NCBI GenBank assembly: GCA_963580455.1
Contig: OY756965.1
Location: 7,390,501 to 7,454,500 of the forward strand
Source: Euonymus europaeus
Lineage: Eukaryota; Streptophyta; Magnoliopsida; Celastrales; Celastraceae
DNA: 64,000 bases
Direction: 5' to 3'
This document shows, piece by piece, positions 49,053 through 61,960 of this stretch. The stretch's first letter is position 1; the number at the start of each line of letters is the position of its first letter. The position numbers and the translations under genes were made by a program. Below the pieces are notes generated by a model. The model saw only the letters and a list, made by a program, of their open reading frames with translations, had not been told where the DNA came from and did no database searches.

Positions 49053-51246
49053 AATAATCTCGGAAGCTTATACTCGTTAAATTTGACATAGAAGAACAAT
49101 AAAAAGTGTACACCGAGCAACTTTGATGGTCCGAACTTGAGCTCTCTCTATGGTGGAGTTTTTAACGGTTTTGTCAATTTGTAACAGAAAGTTGTCGTTT
49201 TCGAATCGAAATAATCGACGAAGCTTATACTCGTAAAATTGGACATAGAAGAACAATAAAAAGTTTACACCGAGCAACTTTGATGGTCCAAAGTTGCTCA
49301 ACTCTCTATATGGAGGAGCTTTTAACGGTTTTGTCCATTTGTAATTGAAAGTTGTTGTTTTGACATCGAAATAATCTACGAAGTTTTTACTCATAAAATT
49401 GGAAATATAGAAAAACAATAAAAAGTGTACACCGAGCAACTTTGATGGTCCGAATTGCTCAACTCTCTCTATGGAGGAGCTTTTAACGGTTTTATCCATT
49501 TGTAACTGAAAGTCATTGTTTTGGCATCAAAATAATCTACGAAGCTTATACTCATAAAGTTGGACATAGAAGAACAATAAAAAGTGCACACCGAGCAACT
49601 TTGATGGTCCGAAGTTGCTCAACTATCTCTATGGAGGAGCTTTTAACGGTTTTGTCCATTTTTCATAGAAAGTTGGTGTTTTGGTATCGAAATAATCTCG
49701 GAAGGTTATACTCGTAAAATTTGACATAAAAGAACAATAAAAAGTGTACACCGAGCAAGTTTGATGGTCCGAAGTTGAGCTCTCTCTATGGTGGAGCTTT
49801 TGACATCGAAATAATCTAGGATGTGTATACTCGTAAAATTGGACATAGAAGAACAATAAAAAGTGTAGACCGAGCATTTTTGATGGTCCGAAGTTGCTCA
49901 GCTCTCTCTGTGGAGGTGCTTTTAACGATTTTGTCCATTTCTCATAGAAAGTTGGTGTTTTGGCATCGAAATAATCTCGGATGCTTATACTCGTAAAATT
50001 GGACATAGAAGGACAATAAAAAGTGTAGACCGAGCATTTTTGATGGTCCGTAGTTGCTCAACTCTCTCTATGGAGGGGCTTTCAACGGTTTTGTCAATTT
50101 GTAACAGAAAGTTGTTGTTTTGGAATCGAAATAATCAACAAAGCTTATACTCGTAAAATTGGACATAGAAGAACAATAAAAAGTGTACACCGAGCAACTT
50201 TGATGGTCCGACGTTGCTCAACTCTTTCTATGGAGGTGCTTTTAAAGGTTTTGTCCATTTGTAACAGAAAATTGTTGGTTTGGCATCGAAATAATCTACA
50301 AAGCTTATAGTCGTAAAATTGGACATATAAGAACAATAAAAAGTGTATATCGAGCAAGTTTGATGGTCCGAAGTTGCTCAACTCTATCTATGGATGAGCT
50401 TTTAACGGTTTTGTCCATATGTAATAGAAAGTTGTTGTTTTCGCATCGAAATAATCTACGAAGCTTATACTCGTAAAATTGGACATAGAAGAACAATAAA
50501 AAGTGTACACCGACCAAGTTTGATGGTCCGAAGTTGCTCAACTATCTCTTAGAAGGAGCTTTTAACGTTTTTGTCCATTTGTCATAGAAAGTTGGTGTTT
50601 TGGTATCCAAATAATCTCGGAAGGTTATACTCGTAAAATTTGACACAAAAAAATAATAAAAAGTGTACACCGAGCAAGTTTGATTGTCCGAAGTTGAGCT
50701 CTCTCTATGGTGGAGCTTTTAACGGTTTTGTCTATTTGTAATAGAAAGTTGTTGTTTTGACATCGAAATAATCTAGGATGCTTATACTCATAAAATTGGA
50801 CATAGAAGAACAATAAAAAGTCTAGACCGAGCATTTTTGATGGTCCGAAGTTGCTCAGCTCTCTCTGTGGAGGAGCTTTTAACGATTTTGTCTATTTCTC
50901 ATAGAAAGTTAGTGTTTTGGCATCGAAATAATCTCGGATGCTTATAGTCGTAAAATTGGACATAGAAGAACAATAAAAAGTGTACACCGACCAACTTTGA
51001 TGGTCCGAAGTTGCTCAACTCTCTCTGTGGAGGAGCTTTTAACGATTTTGTCTATTTCTCATAGAAAGTTGATGTTTTGGCATCGAAATAATCTCGGATG
51101 CTTATACTCGTAAAATTTGACATAGAGGAACAATAAGAAGTGTACACGGAGCAACTTTGATGGTCCGAAGTTGCTCAACTCTCTTTATCGAGGGGCTTTT
51201 AATTATTTTGTTCATTTGTCATAAAAAGTTGGTGTTTTGGCATCGA
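49053..51246. repeat. HOR unit 10 (14 monomers, 2194 bp)
   Basis: Complete unit close to units 7-9. Differences noticed are TTTTGACATCG at about 49357 in place of TTTTGGCATCG, GGATGTGTATAC near 49819 in place of GGATGCGTATAC, and GGACATAGAAG in m6, shared with unit 6. The m14 tail has TTAATTATTTT. Confidence 0.95.
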
Positions 51247-53440
51247 AATAATCTCGGAAGCTTATACTCGTTAAATTTGACATAGAAGAACAATAAAAAG
51301 TGTACACCGAGCAACTTTGATGGTCCGAACTTGAGCTCTCTCTATGGTGGAGTTTTTAACGGTTTTGTCAATTTGTAACAGAAAGTTGTCGTTTTCGAAT
51401 CGAAATAATCGACGAAGCTTATACTCGTAAAATTGGACATAGAAGAACAATAAAAAGTTTACACCGAGCAACTTTGATGGTCCAAAGTTGCTCAACTCTC
51501 TATATGGAGGAGCTTTTAACGGTTTTGTCCATTTGTAATTGAAAGTTGTTGTTTTGGCATCGAAATAATCTACGAAGTTTTTACTCATAAAATTGGAAAT
51601 ATAGAAAAACAATAAAAAGTGTACACCGAGCAACTTTGATGGTCCGAATTGCTCAACTCTCTCTATGGAGGAGCTTTTAACGGTTTTATCCATTTGTAAC
51701 TGAAAGTCATTGTTTTGGCATCAAAATAATCTACGAAGCTTATACTCATAAATTTGGACATAGAAGAACAATAAAAAGTGCACACCGAGCAACTTTGATG
51801 GTCCGAAGTTGCTCAACTATCTCTATGGAGGAGCTTTTAACGGTTTTGTCCATTTGTCATAGAAAGTTGGTGTTTTGGTATCGAAATAATCTCGGAAGGT
51901 TATACTCGTAAAATTTGACATAAAAGAACAATAAAAAGTGTACACCGAGCAAGTTTGATGGTCCGAAGTTGAGCTCTCTCTATGGTGGAGCTTTTGACAT
52001 CGAAATAATCTAGGATGCGTATACTCGTAAAATTGGACACAGAAGAACAATAAAAAGTGTAGACCGAGCATTTTTGATGGTCCGAAGTTGCTCAGCTCTC
52101 TCTGTGGAGGTGCTTTTAACGATTTTGTCCATTTCTCATAGAAAGTTGGTGTTTTGGCATCGAAATAATCTCGGATGCTTATACTCGTAAAATTGGAAAT
52201 AGAAGAACAATAAAAAGTGTAGACCGAGCATTTTTGATGGTCCGAAGTTGCTCAATTATCTCTATGGAGGGGCTTTCAACGGTTTTGTCAATTTGTAACA
52301 GAAAGTTGTTGTTTTGGATTCGAAATAATCAACGAAGCTTATACTCGTAAAATTGGACATAGAAGAACAATAAAAAGTGTACACCGAGCAACTTTGATGG
52401 TCCGACGTTGCTCAACTCTTTCTATGGAGGTGCTTTTAATGGTTTTGTCCATTTGTAACAGAAATTTGTTGGTTTGGCATCGAAATAATCTACAAAGCTT
52501 ATAGTCGTAAAATTGGACATATAAGAACAATAAAAAGTGTATATCGAGCAAGTTTGATGGTCCGAAGTTGCTCAACTCTATCTATGGATGAGCTTTTAAC
52601 GGTTTTGTCCATATGTAATAGAAAGTTGTTGTTTTCACATCGAAATAATCTACGAAGCTTATACTCATAAAATTGGACATAGAAGAATAATAAAAAGTGT
52701 ACACCGACCAAGTTTGATGGTCCGAAGTTGCTCAACTATCTCTATGAAGGAGCTTTTAACGTTTTTGTCCATTTGTCATAGAAAGTTGGTGTTTTGGTAT
52801 CCAAATAATCTCGGAAGGTTATACTCGTAAAATTTGAAACAAAAAAACAATAAAAAGTGTACACCGAGCAAGTTTGATGGTCCGAAGTTGAGCTCTCTCT
52901 ATGGTGGAGCTTTTAACGATTTTGTCTATTTGTAATAGAAAGTTGTTGTTTTGACATCGAAATAATCTAGGATGCTTATACTCATAAAATTGGACATAGA
53001 AGAACAATAAAAAGTCTAGACCGAGCATTTTTGATGGTCCGAAGTTGCTCAGCTCTCTCTGTGGAGGAGCTTTTAACGATTTTGTCTATTTCTCATAGAA
53101 AGTTAGTGTTTTGGCATCGAAATAATCTCGGATGCTTATAGTCGTAAAATTGGACATAAAAGAACACTAAAAAGTGTACACCGACCAACTTTGATGGTCC
53201 AAAGTTGCTCAACTCTCTCTGTGGAGGAGCTTTTAACGATTTTGTCTATTTCTCATAGAAAGTTGATGTTTTGGCATCGAAATAATCTCGGATGCTTATA
53301 CTCGTAAAATTTGACATAGAGGAACAATAAGAAGTGTACACGGAGCAACTTTGATGGTCCGAAGTTGCTCAACTCTCTTTATGGAGGGGCTTTTAATGAT
53401 TTTGTTCATTTGTCATAAAAAGTTGGTGTTTTGGCATCGA
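51247..53440. repeat. HOR unit 11 (14 monomers, 2194 bp), right edge
   Basis: Last complete unit and clearly more diverged. Examples are AAATTTGGACATAG near 51750, CATTTGTCATAG near 51851 where others have CATTTTTCATAG, AATTGGAAATAGAAGAAC near 52191, TTGGATTCG near 52315, TTTTAATGG at 52435, TTTTCACATCG near 52632, TTGAAACAAAAAAAC near 52836 and ACACTAAAAAG near 53164. The m14 tail has TTAATGATTTT. Length and order are unchanged. Confidence 0.94.
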
Positions 53441-54614
53441 AATAATCTCGGAAGCTTATACTCGTTAAATTTGACATAGAAGAACAATAAAAAGTGTGCA
53501 CCGAGCAACTTTGATGGTCCGAACTTGAGCTCTCTCTATGGTGGAGCTTTTAACGATTTTGTCTATTTCTCATAGAAAGTTGGTGTTTTGGCATCGAAAT
53601 AATCTCGGATGCTTATACTCGTAAAATTGGACATAGAAGAACAATAAAAAGTGTACACCGACAAACTTTGATGGTCCGAAGTTGCTCAACTCTCTCTATG
53701 GAGGAGCTTTTAACGCTTTTGTCTATTTGTAATAGAAAGTTGTTGTTTTGACATCGAAATAATCTAGGATGCTTATACTCATAAAATTGGACATAGAAGA
53801 ACAATAAAAAGTGTAGACCGATCATTTTTGATGGTCCGAAGTTGCTCAGCTCTCTCTGTGGAGGAGCTTTTAACGGTTTTGTCCATTTGTAATAGAAAGT
53901 TGTTGTTTTGGCATCGAAATAATCTGCGAAGCTTATACTCGTAAAATTGTACATAGAAGAACAATAAAAAGTGTACATCCAGCAACTTTGATGGTCCGAA
54001 ATTGCTCAACTCTCTCTATTGAGGAACTTTTAACGGTTTTGTCCATTTGTCATAGAAAGTTGGTGTTTTGGTATCGAAATAATCTCGAAAGGTTATACTC
54101 TTAAAATTTGACATAGAAGAACAATAAAAAATGTACACCGAGCAACTTTGATGGTCCGAAGTTGAGCTCTCTCTATGGTGGAGGTTTTAACGGTTTTGTC
54201 TATTTGTAATAGAAAGTTGTTGTTTTGGCATCGAAATAATCTACGAAGCTTCTACTCGTAAAATTTGACATAGAAAAACAATAAAAAGTGTAAACCGAGC
54301 AACTTTGATGGTCCGAAGTTGCTCAACTTTCTCTATGGAGGAGCTTTTAACGGGTTTTTCCATTTGTAATAGAAAATTTGTGTTTTGGCACCGAAATAAT
54401 CTATGAAGCTTATACTCGTAAAATTAGACATAGAAGAACAATAAAAAGTGTACACCGAGCAACTTTGATGGTCCGAATTGCTCAACTCTCTCTATGGAGG
54501 AGCTTTTAACGGTTTTGTCCATTTGTAATAGAAAATTGGTGTTTTGGCATCGAAATAATCTACGAAGCTTATACTCGTAAAATTGGACAAAGAAGAACGA
54601 TAAAAATTGTACCC

Positions 54615-55892
54615 CGAGCAACTTTGATGGTCCGAAGTTGCTCAACTCTCTCTATGGTGGAGCTTTTGACGGTTTTGTCTATTTGTAATAGAAAGTTGTT
54701 GTTTTGTAATCGAAATAATCTACGAAGTTTATACTAGTAAAATTTGACATAGATGAACAATAAAAAGGGTACACCGAGCAACTTTGATGTTTCGAAGTTG
54801 GTCAACTCTCTGTATAGTGGTGCTTTTAATGATTTTGTCCATTTGTAATAGAAAATTGTTGTTTTGGCATCGAAATAATCTACGAAGCTTATACTCGTAA
54901 AATTGGACATAGAAGAACAATAAAAAGTGTACACCGAGCAACTTTGATGGTCCGAATTGCTCAACTATCTCTATGGAGGAGCTTTTAACGGTTTTGTCCA
55001 TTTGTAATAGAAAATTGATGTTTTGGCATCGAAATAATCTACGAAGCTTATACTCGTAAAATTGGACATAGAAGAACGATAAAAAGTGTACCCCGAGCAA
55101 CTTTGATGGTCCGAAGTTGCTCAACTCTCTCTATGGTTGAGCTTTTGACGGTTTTGTCTATTTGTAATAGAAAGTTGTTGTTTTGGAATCGAAATAATCT
55201 ACGAAGCTTATACTCGTAAAATTGGACGTAGAAGAAAAATAATGGGTTTACACCGAGCAACTTTGATGGTCCGAAGTTGCTCAACTCTCTCTATGGTGGA
55301 GCTTTTGACGGTTTTGTCTATTTGTAATAGAAAGTTGTTGTTTTGTAATCGAAATAATCTACGAAGTTTATACTAGTAAAATTTGACATAGATGAACAAT
55401 AAAAAGGGTACACCGAGCAACTTTGATGTTTCGAAGTTGGTCAACTCTCTGTATAGTGGTGCTTTTAACGATTTTGTCCATTTGTAATAGAAAATTGGTG
55501 TTTTGGCATCGAAATAATCTACGAAGCTTATACTCGTAAAATTGGACATAGAAGAACAATAAAAAGTGTACACCGAGCAACTTTGATGGTCCGAATTGCT
55601 CAACTCTCTCTATGGAGGAGCTTTTAACGGTTTTGTCCATTTGTAATAGAAAATTGATGTTTTGGCATCGAAATAATCTACGAAGCTTATACTCGTAAAA
55701 TTGGACATAGAAGAACGATAAAAAGTGTACCCCGAGCAACTTTGATGGTCCGAAGTTGCTCAACTCTCTCTATGGTTGAGCTTTTGACGGTTTTGTCTAT
55801 TTGTAATAGAAAGTTGTTGTTTTGGAATCGAAATAATCTACGAAGCTTATACTCGTAAAATTGGACGTAGAAGAACAATAATGGGTTTACAC
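54615..55892. repeat. 639-bp four-monomer tandem duplication
   Basis: Monomers at 54714, 54874, 55033 and 55193 pair with 55353, 55513, 55672 and 55832 at a 639-bp offset, with few differences. Shared markers are TTTTGTAATCG, GTTTATACTAGTAAAATT, GATGTTTCGAAGTTGGTC, ACGATAAAAAGTGTACCCC and AATAATGGGTTTACACC. The monomer at 55193 is a hybrid: its 5' part matches 55832 and its 3' part (CTATGGTGGAGCTTTTGACGG) matches 54554. That puts the junction between about 55252 and 55297. Confidence 0.87.
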
Positions 55893-57265
55893 CGAGCAAC
55901 TTTGATGGTCCGAAGTTGCTCAACTCTCTCTATGGAGGAGCTTTAACGGTTTTATCCATTTGTAACTGAAAGTTGTTGTTTTGCCATCGAAATAATCTAC
56001 GAAGCTTATACTCATAAAGTTGGCATAGGAGAACAATAAAAAGTGTACACCGAACAACTTTGATGTTTCGAAGTTGGTCAACACTCTGTATAGTGGTGCT
56101 TTTAACGATTTTTCCCATTCGTAATAGAAAGTTGTTGTTTTGACATTGAAATAATCTAAGATGCTTATACTCGTAAAATTGGACATAGAAGAACAATAAA
56201 AAGTATACACTGAGCATTTTTGATGGTCCGAAGTTGCTCAACTGTCTCTGTGGAGGAGCTTTTAACGATTTTGTCTATTTCTCATAGAAAGTTGGTGTTC
56301 TGGCATCGAAATAATCTCAGACGCTTATACTCGTAAAATTTGACATAGAAGAACAATAAAAAGTGTACACGGAGCAACTTTGATGGTCCGAAGTTGCTCA
56401 ACTCTCTTTATGGAGGGGCTTTTAATGATTTTGTCCATTTGTCATAGAAAGTTGGTGCTTTGGCATCGATATAATCTCGAAAGCTTATACTCGTTAAATT
56501 TGACATAGAAGAATAATAAAAAGTGTACACCGAGCAACGTTGATGGTCCGAACTTGAGCTCTCTCTATGGTGGAGCTTTTAACGGTTTTGTCAATTTGTA
56601 ACAGAAAGTTGTTGTTTTGGAATCGAAATAATCGACGAAGATTATACTCATAAAATTGGACGTAGAAGAACAATAAAGGGTTTACACTGAGCAACATTGA
56701 TCGTCCGAAGTTGCTCAACTCTCTCTATGGAGGAGCTTTTAACGGTTTTATCGATTTGTAACTGAAAGTTGTTGTTTTGGAATCTAAATAATCTACGAAG
56801 CTTATAATCATAAAGTTGGACATAGAAGAACAATAAAAAGTGTACACCGAGCAAATTTGATGATCCGAAGTAGCTCAACTCTCTCTATGGAGGTGCTTTT
56901 AACGGTTTTGTCCATTTGTAATAGAAAATTGGTGTTTTGGCATCGAAATAATCTACGAAGCTTATACTCGTAAAATTGGACATAGAAGAACAATAAAAAG
57001 TGTACACCGAGCAACTTTGATGGTCCGAATTGCACAACTCTCTCTATGGAGGAGCTTTTAACGGTTTTGTCCATTTATAATAGAAAATTGACGTTTTGGC
57101 ATCGAAATAATCTACGAAGCTTATACTCGTAAAATTGGACATAGAAGAACGATAAAAAGTGTACCCCGAGCAACTTTGATGGTCCGAAGTTGCTCAACTC
57201 TCTCTATGGTTGAGCTTTTGACGGTTTTGTCTATTTGTAATAGAAAGTTGTTGTTTTGACATTGA

Positions 57266-60200
57266 AATAATCTACGAAGCTTATACTTGTAAAATTTGAC
57301 ATAGAAGAACAATAAAAAGTGTACACGGAGCAACCTTGATGGTCCGAAGTTGCTCAACTCTCTCTATGGAGGGGCTTTTAATGATTTTGTCCATTTGCCA
57401 TAGAAAGTTGGTGCTTTGGCATCGATATAAACTCGAAAGCTTATACTCGTTAAATTTGACATAGAAGAACAATAAAAAGTCTACACCGAGCAACTTTGAT
57501 GGTCCGAACTTGAGCTCTCTCTATGGTGGAGCTTTTAACGGTTTTGTCAATTTGTAACAGAAAGTTGTTGTTTTGGAATCGAAATAATCGACGAAGCTTA
57601 TACTCGTAAAATAGGACATAGAAGAACAATAAAGGCTTTACACTGAGCAACTTTGATGGTCCGAAGTTGCTCAACTCTCTCTATGGAGGAGCTTTTAACG
57701 GTTTTGTCTATTTGTAATAGAAAGTTGTTGTTTTGGAATCGAAATAATCTACGAAGCTTATACTCGTCAAATTTGACATAGAAGAATAACAAAAAGTGTA
57801 CACCGAGCAACTTTGATGGTCCGAACTTGAGCTCTCTCTATGGTGGAGCTTTTAACGGTTTTGTCAATTTGTAACAGAAACTTGTTGTTTTGGAATCGAA
57901 ATAATCGACGAAGCTTATACTCGTAAAATTTGACGTAGAAGAACAATAAAGGGTTTACACCGAGCAACTTTGATGGTCCGAAGTTGCTCAACTCTCTCTA
58001 TGGAGGAGCTTTAACGGTTTTATCCATTTGTAACTGAAAGTTGTTGCTTTGCCATCGAAATAATCTACGAAGCTTATACTCATAAAGTTGGACATACGAG
58101 AACAATAAAAAGTGTACACCGACCAACTTTGATGGTCCGAAGTTGCTCAACTCTCTCTATGGAGGAGCTTTTAACGGTTTTGTCCATTTGTAACTGAAAA
58201 TCGTTGTTTTGGCATCGAAATAATCTACGAAGCTTATACTCATAAAGTTGGACATAGAAGAACAATAAAAAGTGTACACCGAGCAACTTTGATGGTCCGA
58301 CGTTGCTCAACTCTCTCTATGGAGGTGTTTTTAATGGTTTTGTCCATTTGTAACTGAAAGTTGTTGTTTTGGCATCGAAATAATCTACAAAGCTTATAGT
58401 TGTAAAATTGGACATATAAGAACAATAAGAAGTGTACATCGAGCAAGTTTGATGGTCCGAAGTTGCTCAACTCTATCTATGGATGAGCTTTTAACAGTTT
58501 TGTCCATTTGTAATAGAAAGTTGTTGTTTTGGAATCGAAATAATCTACGAAGTTTATACTAGTAAAATTTGACATAGATGAACAATAAAAAGGGTACACC
58601 GAGCAAATTTGATGTTTCGAAGTTGGTCAACTCTCTGTATAGTGGTGCTTTTAACGATTTTGTCCATTCGTAATAGAAAGTTGTTGTTTTGACATTGAAA
58701 TAATCTACAAAGCTTATACTCGTAAAATTTGACATAGAAGAACAATAAAAAGTGTACACGGAGCAACCTTGATGGTCCGAAGTTGCTCAACTCTCTCTAT
58801 GAAGGGGCTTTTAATGATTTTGTCCATTTGCCATAGAAAGTTGGTGCTTTGGCATCGATATAATCTCGAAAGCTTATACTCGTTAAATTTGACATAGAAG
58901 AACAATAAAAAGTCTACACCGAGCAACTTTGATGGTCCGAACTTGAGCTCTCTCTATGGTGGAGCTTTTAACGGTTTTGTCAATTTGTAATAGAAAGTTG
59001 TTGTTTTGGAATCGAAATAATCGACGAAGCTTATACTCGTAAAATTGGACATAGAAGAACAATAAAGCCTTTACAGCGACCAACTTTGATGGTCCGAAGT
59101 TGCTCAACTCTCTCTATGGAGGAGCTTTTAACGGTTTTATCCATTTGTAACTGAAAGTTGTTGGTTTGGCATCGAAATAATCTACGAAGCTTATACTCAT
59201 AAAGTTGGACATAGAAGAACAATAAAAAGTGTACATCGAGCAACTTTGATGATACGAAGTTGCTCAACTCTCTCTATGGATGTGGTTTTAACGGTTTTGT
59301 CCATTTGTAATAGAAAATTGGTGTTTTGGCATCGAAATAATCTACGAAGCATATACACGTAAAATTGGACATAGAAGAACAATAAAAAGTGTACACCGAG
59401 CAACTTTGATGGTCCGAATTGCTCAACTCTCTCTATGGAGGAGCTTTTAACGGTTTTGTCCATTTGTAATAGAAAATTGATGCTTTGGCATCGAAATAAT
59501 CTACGAAGCTTATACTCGTAAAATTGGACCATAGAAGAACGATAAAAAGTGTATCCCGAGCAACATTGATGGTCCGAAGTTGCTCAACTCTCTCTATGGT
59601 TGAGCTTTTGACGGTTTTGTCTATTTGTAATAGAAAGTTGTTGTTTTGGAATCGAAATAATCTACGAAGTTTATACTAGTAAAATTTGACATAGATGAAC
59701 AATAAAAAGGGTACACCGAGCAACTTTGATGTTTCGAAGTTGGTCAACTCTCTGTATAGTGGTGCTTTTAACGATTTTGTCCATTCGTAATAGAAAGTTG
59801 TTGTTTTGACATTGAAATAATCTACAAAGCTTATACTCGTAAAATTGGACATAGAAGAACGATAAAAAGTGTACCCCGAGCAACTTTGATGGTCCAAAGT
59901 TGCTTAACTCTCTCTATGGTGGAGCTTTTGACAGTTTTGTCTATTTGTAATAGAAAGTTGTTGTTTTGGAATCGAAATAATCTACGAAATTCATACTTGT
60001 AAAATTTGACATAGATGAACAATAAAAAGGGTACACCGAGCAACTTTGATGTTTCGAAGTTGGTCAACTCTTTGTATAGTGGTGCTTTTAACGATTTTGT
60101 CCATTCGTAATAGAAAGTTGTTGTTTTGACATTGAAATAATCTACGAAGCTTATACTCGTAAAATTTGACATAGAAGAACAATAAAAAGTGTACACGGAG

Positions 60201-61320
60201 CAACCTTGATGGTCCGAAGTTGCTCAACTCTCTCTATGGAGGGGCTTTTAATGATTTTGTCCATTTGCCATAGAAAGTTGGTGCTTTGCCATCGATATAA
60301 TCTCGAAAGCTTATACTCGTTAAATTTGACATAGAAGAATAAAAAGTCTACACCGAGCAACTTTGATGGTCCGAACTTGAGCTCTCTCTATGGTGGAGCT
60401 TTTAACGGTTTTATCAATTTGTAACAGAAAGTTGTTGTTTTGGAATCGAAATAATCGACGAAGCTTATACTCGTAAAATTGGACATAGAAGAACAATAAA
60501 GGCTTTACACCGAGCAACTTTGATGGTCCGAAGTTGCTCAACTCTCTCTATGGAGGAGCTTTTAACGGTTTTATCCATTTGTAACTGAAAGTTGTTGGTT
60601 TGGCATCGAAATAATCTACGAAGCTTATACTCATAAAGTTGGACATAGAAGAACAATAAAAAGTGTACACCGAGCAACTTTGATGATCCGAAGTTGCTCA
60701 ACTCTCTCTATGGATGTGGTTTTAACGGTTTTGTCCATTTGTAATAGAAAATTGTTGTTTTGGCACCGAAATAATCTACGAAGCTTATACTCGTAAAATT
60801 GGACATAGAAGAACAATAAAAAGTGTACACCGAGCATTTTTGATGATCCGAAGTTGCTCAACTCTCTCTATGGAGGAGCTTTTAACGGTTTTGTCCATTT
60901 GTAATAGAAAATTGATGCTTTGGCATCGAAATAATCTACGAAGCTTATACTCGTAAAATTGGACATAGAAGAACGATAAAAAGTGTACCCCGAGCAACTT
61001 TGATAGTCCGAAGTTGCTCAACTCTCTCTATGGTTGAGCTTTTGACGGTTTTGTCTATTTTTAATAGAAAGTTGTTGTTTTGGAATCGAAATAATCTACG
61101 AAGTTTATGCTAGTAAAATTTGACATAGATGAACAATAAAAAGGGTACACCGAGCAACTTTGATGTTTTGAAGTTGGTCAACTCTCTGTATAGTGGTGCT
61201 TTTAACGATTTTGTCCATTCGTAATAGAAAGTTGTTGTTTTGACATTGAAATAATCTAAGATGCTTATACTCGTAAAATTGGACATAGAAGAACAATAAA
61301 AAGTGTACACCGAGCAACTT
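57266..61320. repeat. Nine-monomer repeat of ~1435 bp (two long copies plus a partial first copy)
   Basis: Monomer sets starting at 58699 and 60136 match in order for at least eight monomers: TGACATTGAAATAATCTAC, GATATAATCTCGAAAG, TCGACGAAG, GGTTTGGCATCG/GATGTGG, GTGTTTTGGCA, GATGCTTTGG, CTAGTAAAATT and TGACATTG. The set at 57266 matches only for the first three monomers. Offsets are 1433 and 1437 bp, shifted slightly by small indels: GGACCATAG adds one base near 59528, and AAGAATAAAAAG lacks three near 60336. Confidence 0.8.
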
Positions 61321-61960
61321 TGATGATCCGAAATTGCTCAACTCTCTCTATGGATGTGGCTTTAACGGTTTTGTCCATTTGTAAAAGCAAATTGGTGTTT
61401 TGGCATCGAAATAATCTACGAAGCTTATACTCGTAAAATTGGACATAGAAGAACAATAAAAAGTGTACACCGAGCAACTTTGATGGTCCGAATTGCTCAA
61501 CTCTCTCTATGGAGGAGCTTTTAACGGTTTTGTCCATTTGTAATAGAAAATTGATGTTTTGGCATCGAAATAATCTACGAAGCTTATACTCGTAAAATTG
61601 GACATAGAAGAACGATAAAAAGTGTACCCCGAGCAACTTTGATGGTCCGAAGTTGCTCAACTCTCTCTATGGTTGAGCTTTTGACGGTTTTGTCTATTTT
61701 TAATTTGAAAGTTGTTGTTTTGGAATCGAAATAATCTACGAAGTTTATGCTAGTAAAATTTGACATAGATGAACAATAAAAAGGGTACACCGAGCAACTT
61801 TGATGTTTTGAAGTTGGTCAACTCTCTGTATAGTGGTGCTTTTAACGATTTTGTCCATTCGTAATAGAAAGTTGTTGTTTTGACATTGAAATAATCTAAG
61901 ATGCTTATACTCGTAAAATTGGACATAGAAGAACAATAAAAAGTGTACACCGAGCATTTT
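60690..61960. repeat. 640-bp four-monomer tandem duplication
   Basis: Monomers at 60770, 60930, 61090 and 61250 pair with 61410, 61569, 61730 and 61890. The monomer at 61250 is a hybrid. Its start (AATAATCTAAGATGC) matches 61890, while its end (GATGATCCG, GGATGTGG) matches 60610. The duplicated block sits inside the later part of the ~1435-bp repeat, so it arose after or during that amplification. Confidence 0.82.

Larger units (their letters stand above)
28348..53550. repeat. Region D: 14-monomer, 2194-bp higher-order repeat array
   Basis: Eleven units repeat in the same internal order. Monomer lengths m1 to m14 are 157, 160, 161, 160, 119, 160, 160, 160, 160, 160, 157, 160, 160 and 160 bp, summing to 2194. 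Unit starts (m1 AATAATC) are 28348, 30702, 32896, 35411, 37605, 40277, 42471, 44665, 46859, 49053 and 51247. Diagnostic monomers are m2 (GTCGTTTTCGAATCG), m3 (GGAAATATAGAAAAAC), m5 (119 bp), m9 (CTTATAGTCG) and m10 (TTTTCGCATCG). Periodicity ends within the monomer at 53441, where GGTGGAG leads into CTTTTAACGATTTTG instead of TTTTTAACGGTTTTG. Confidence 0.96.
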
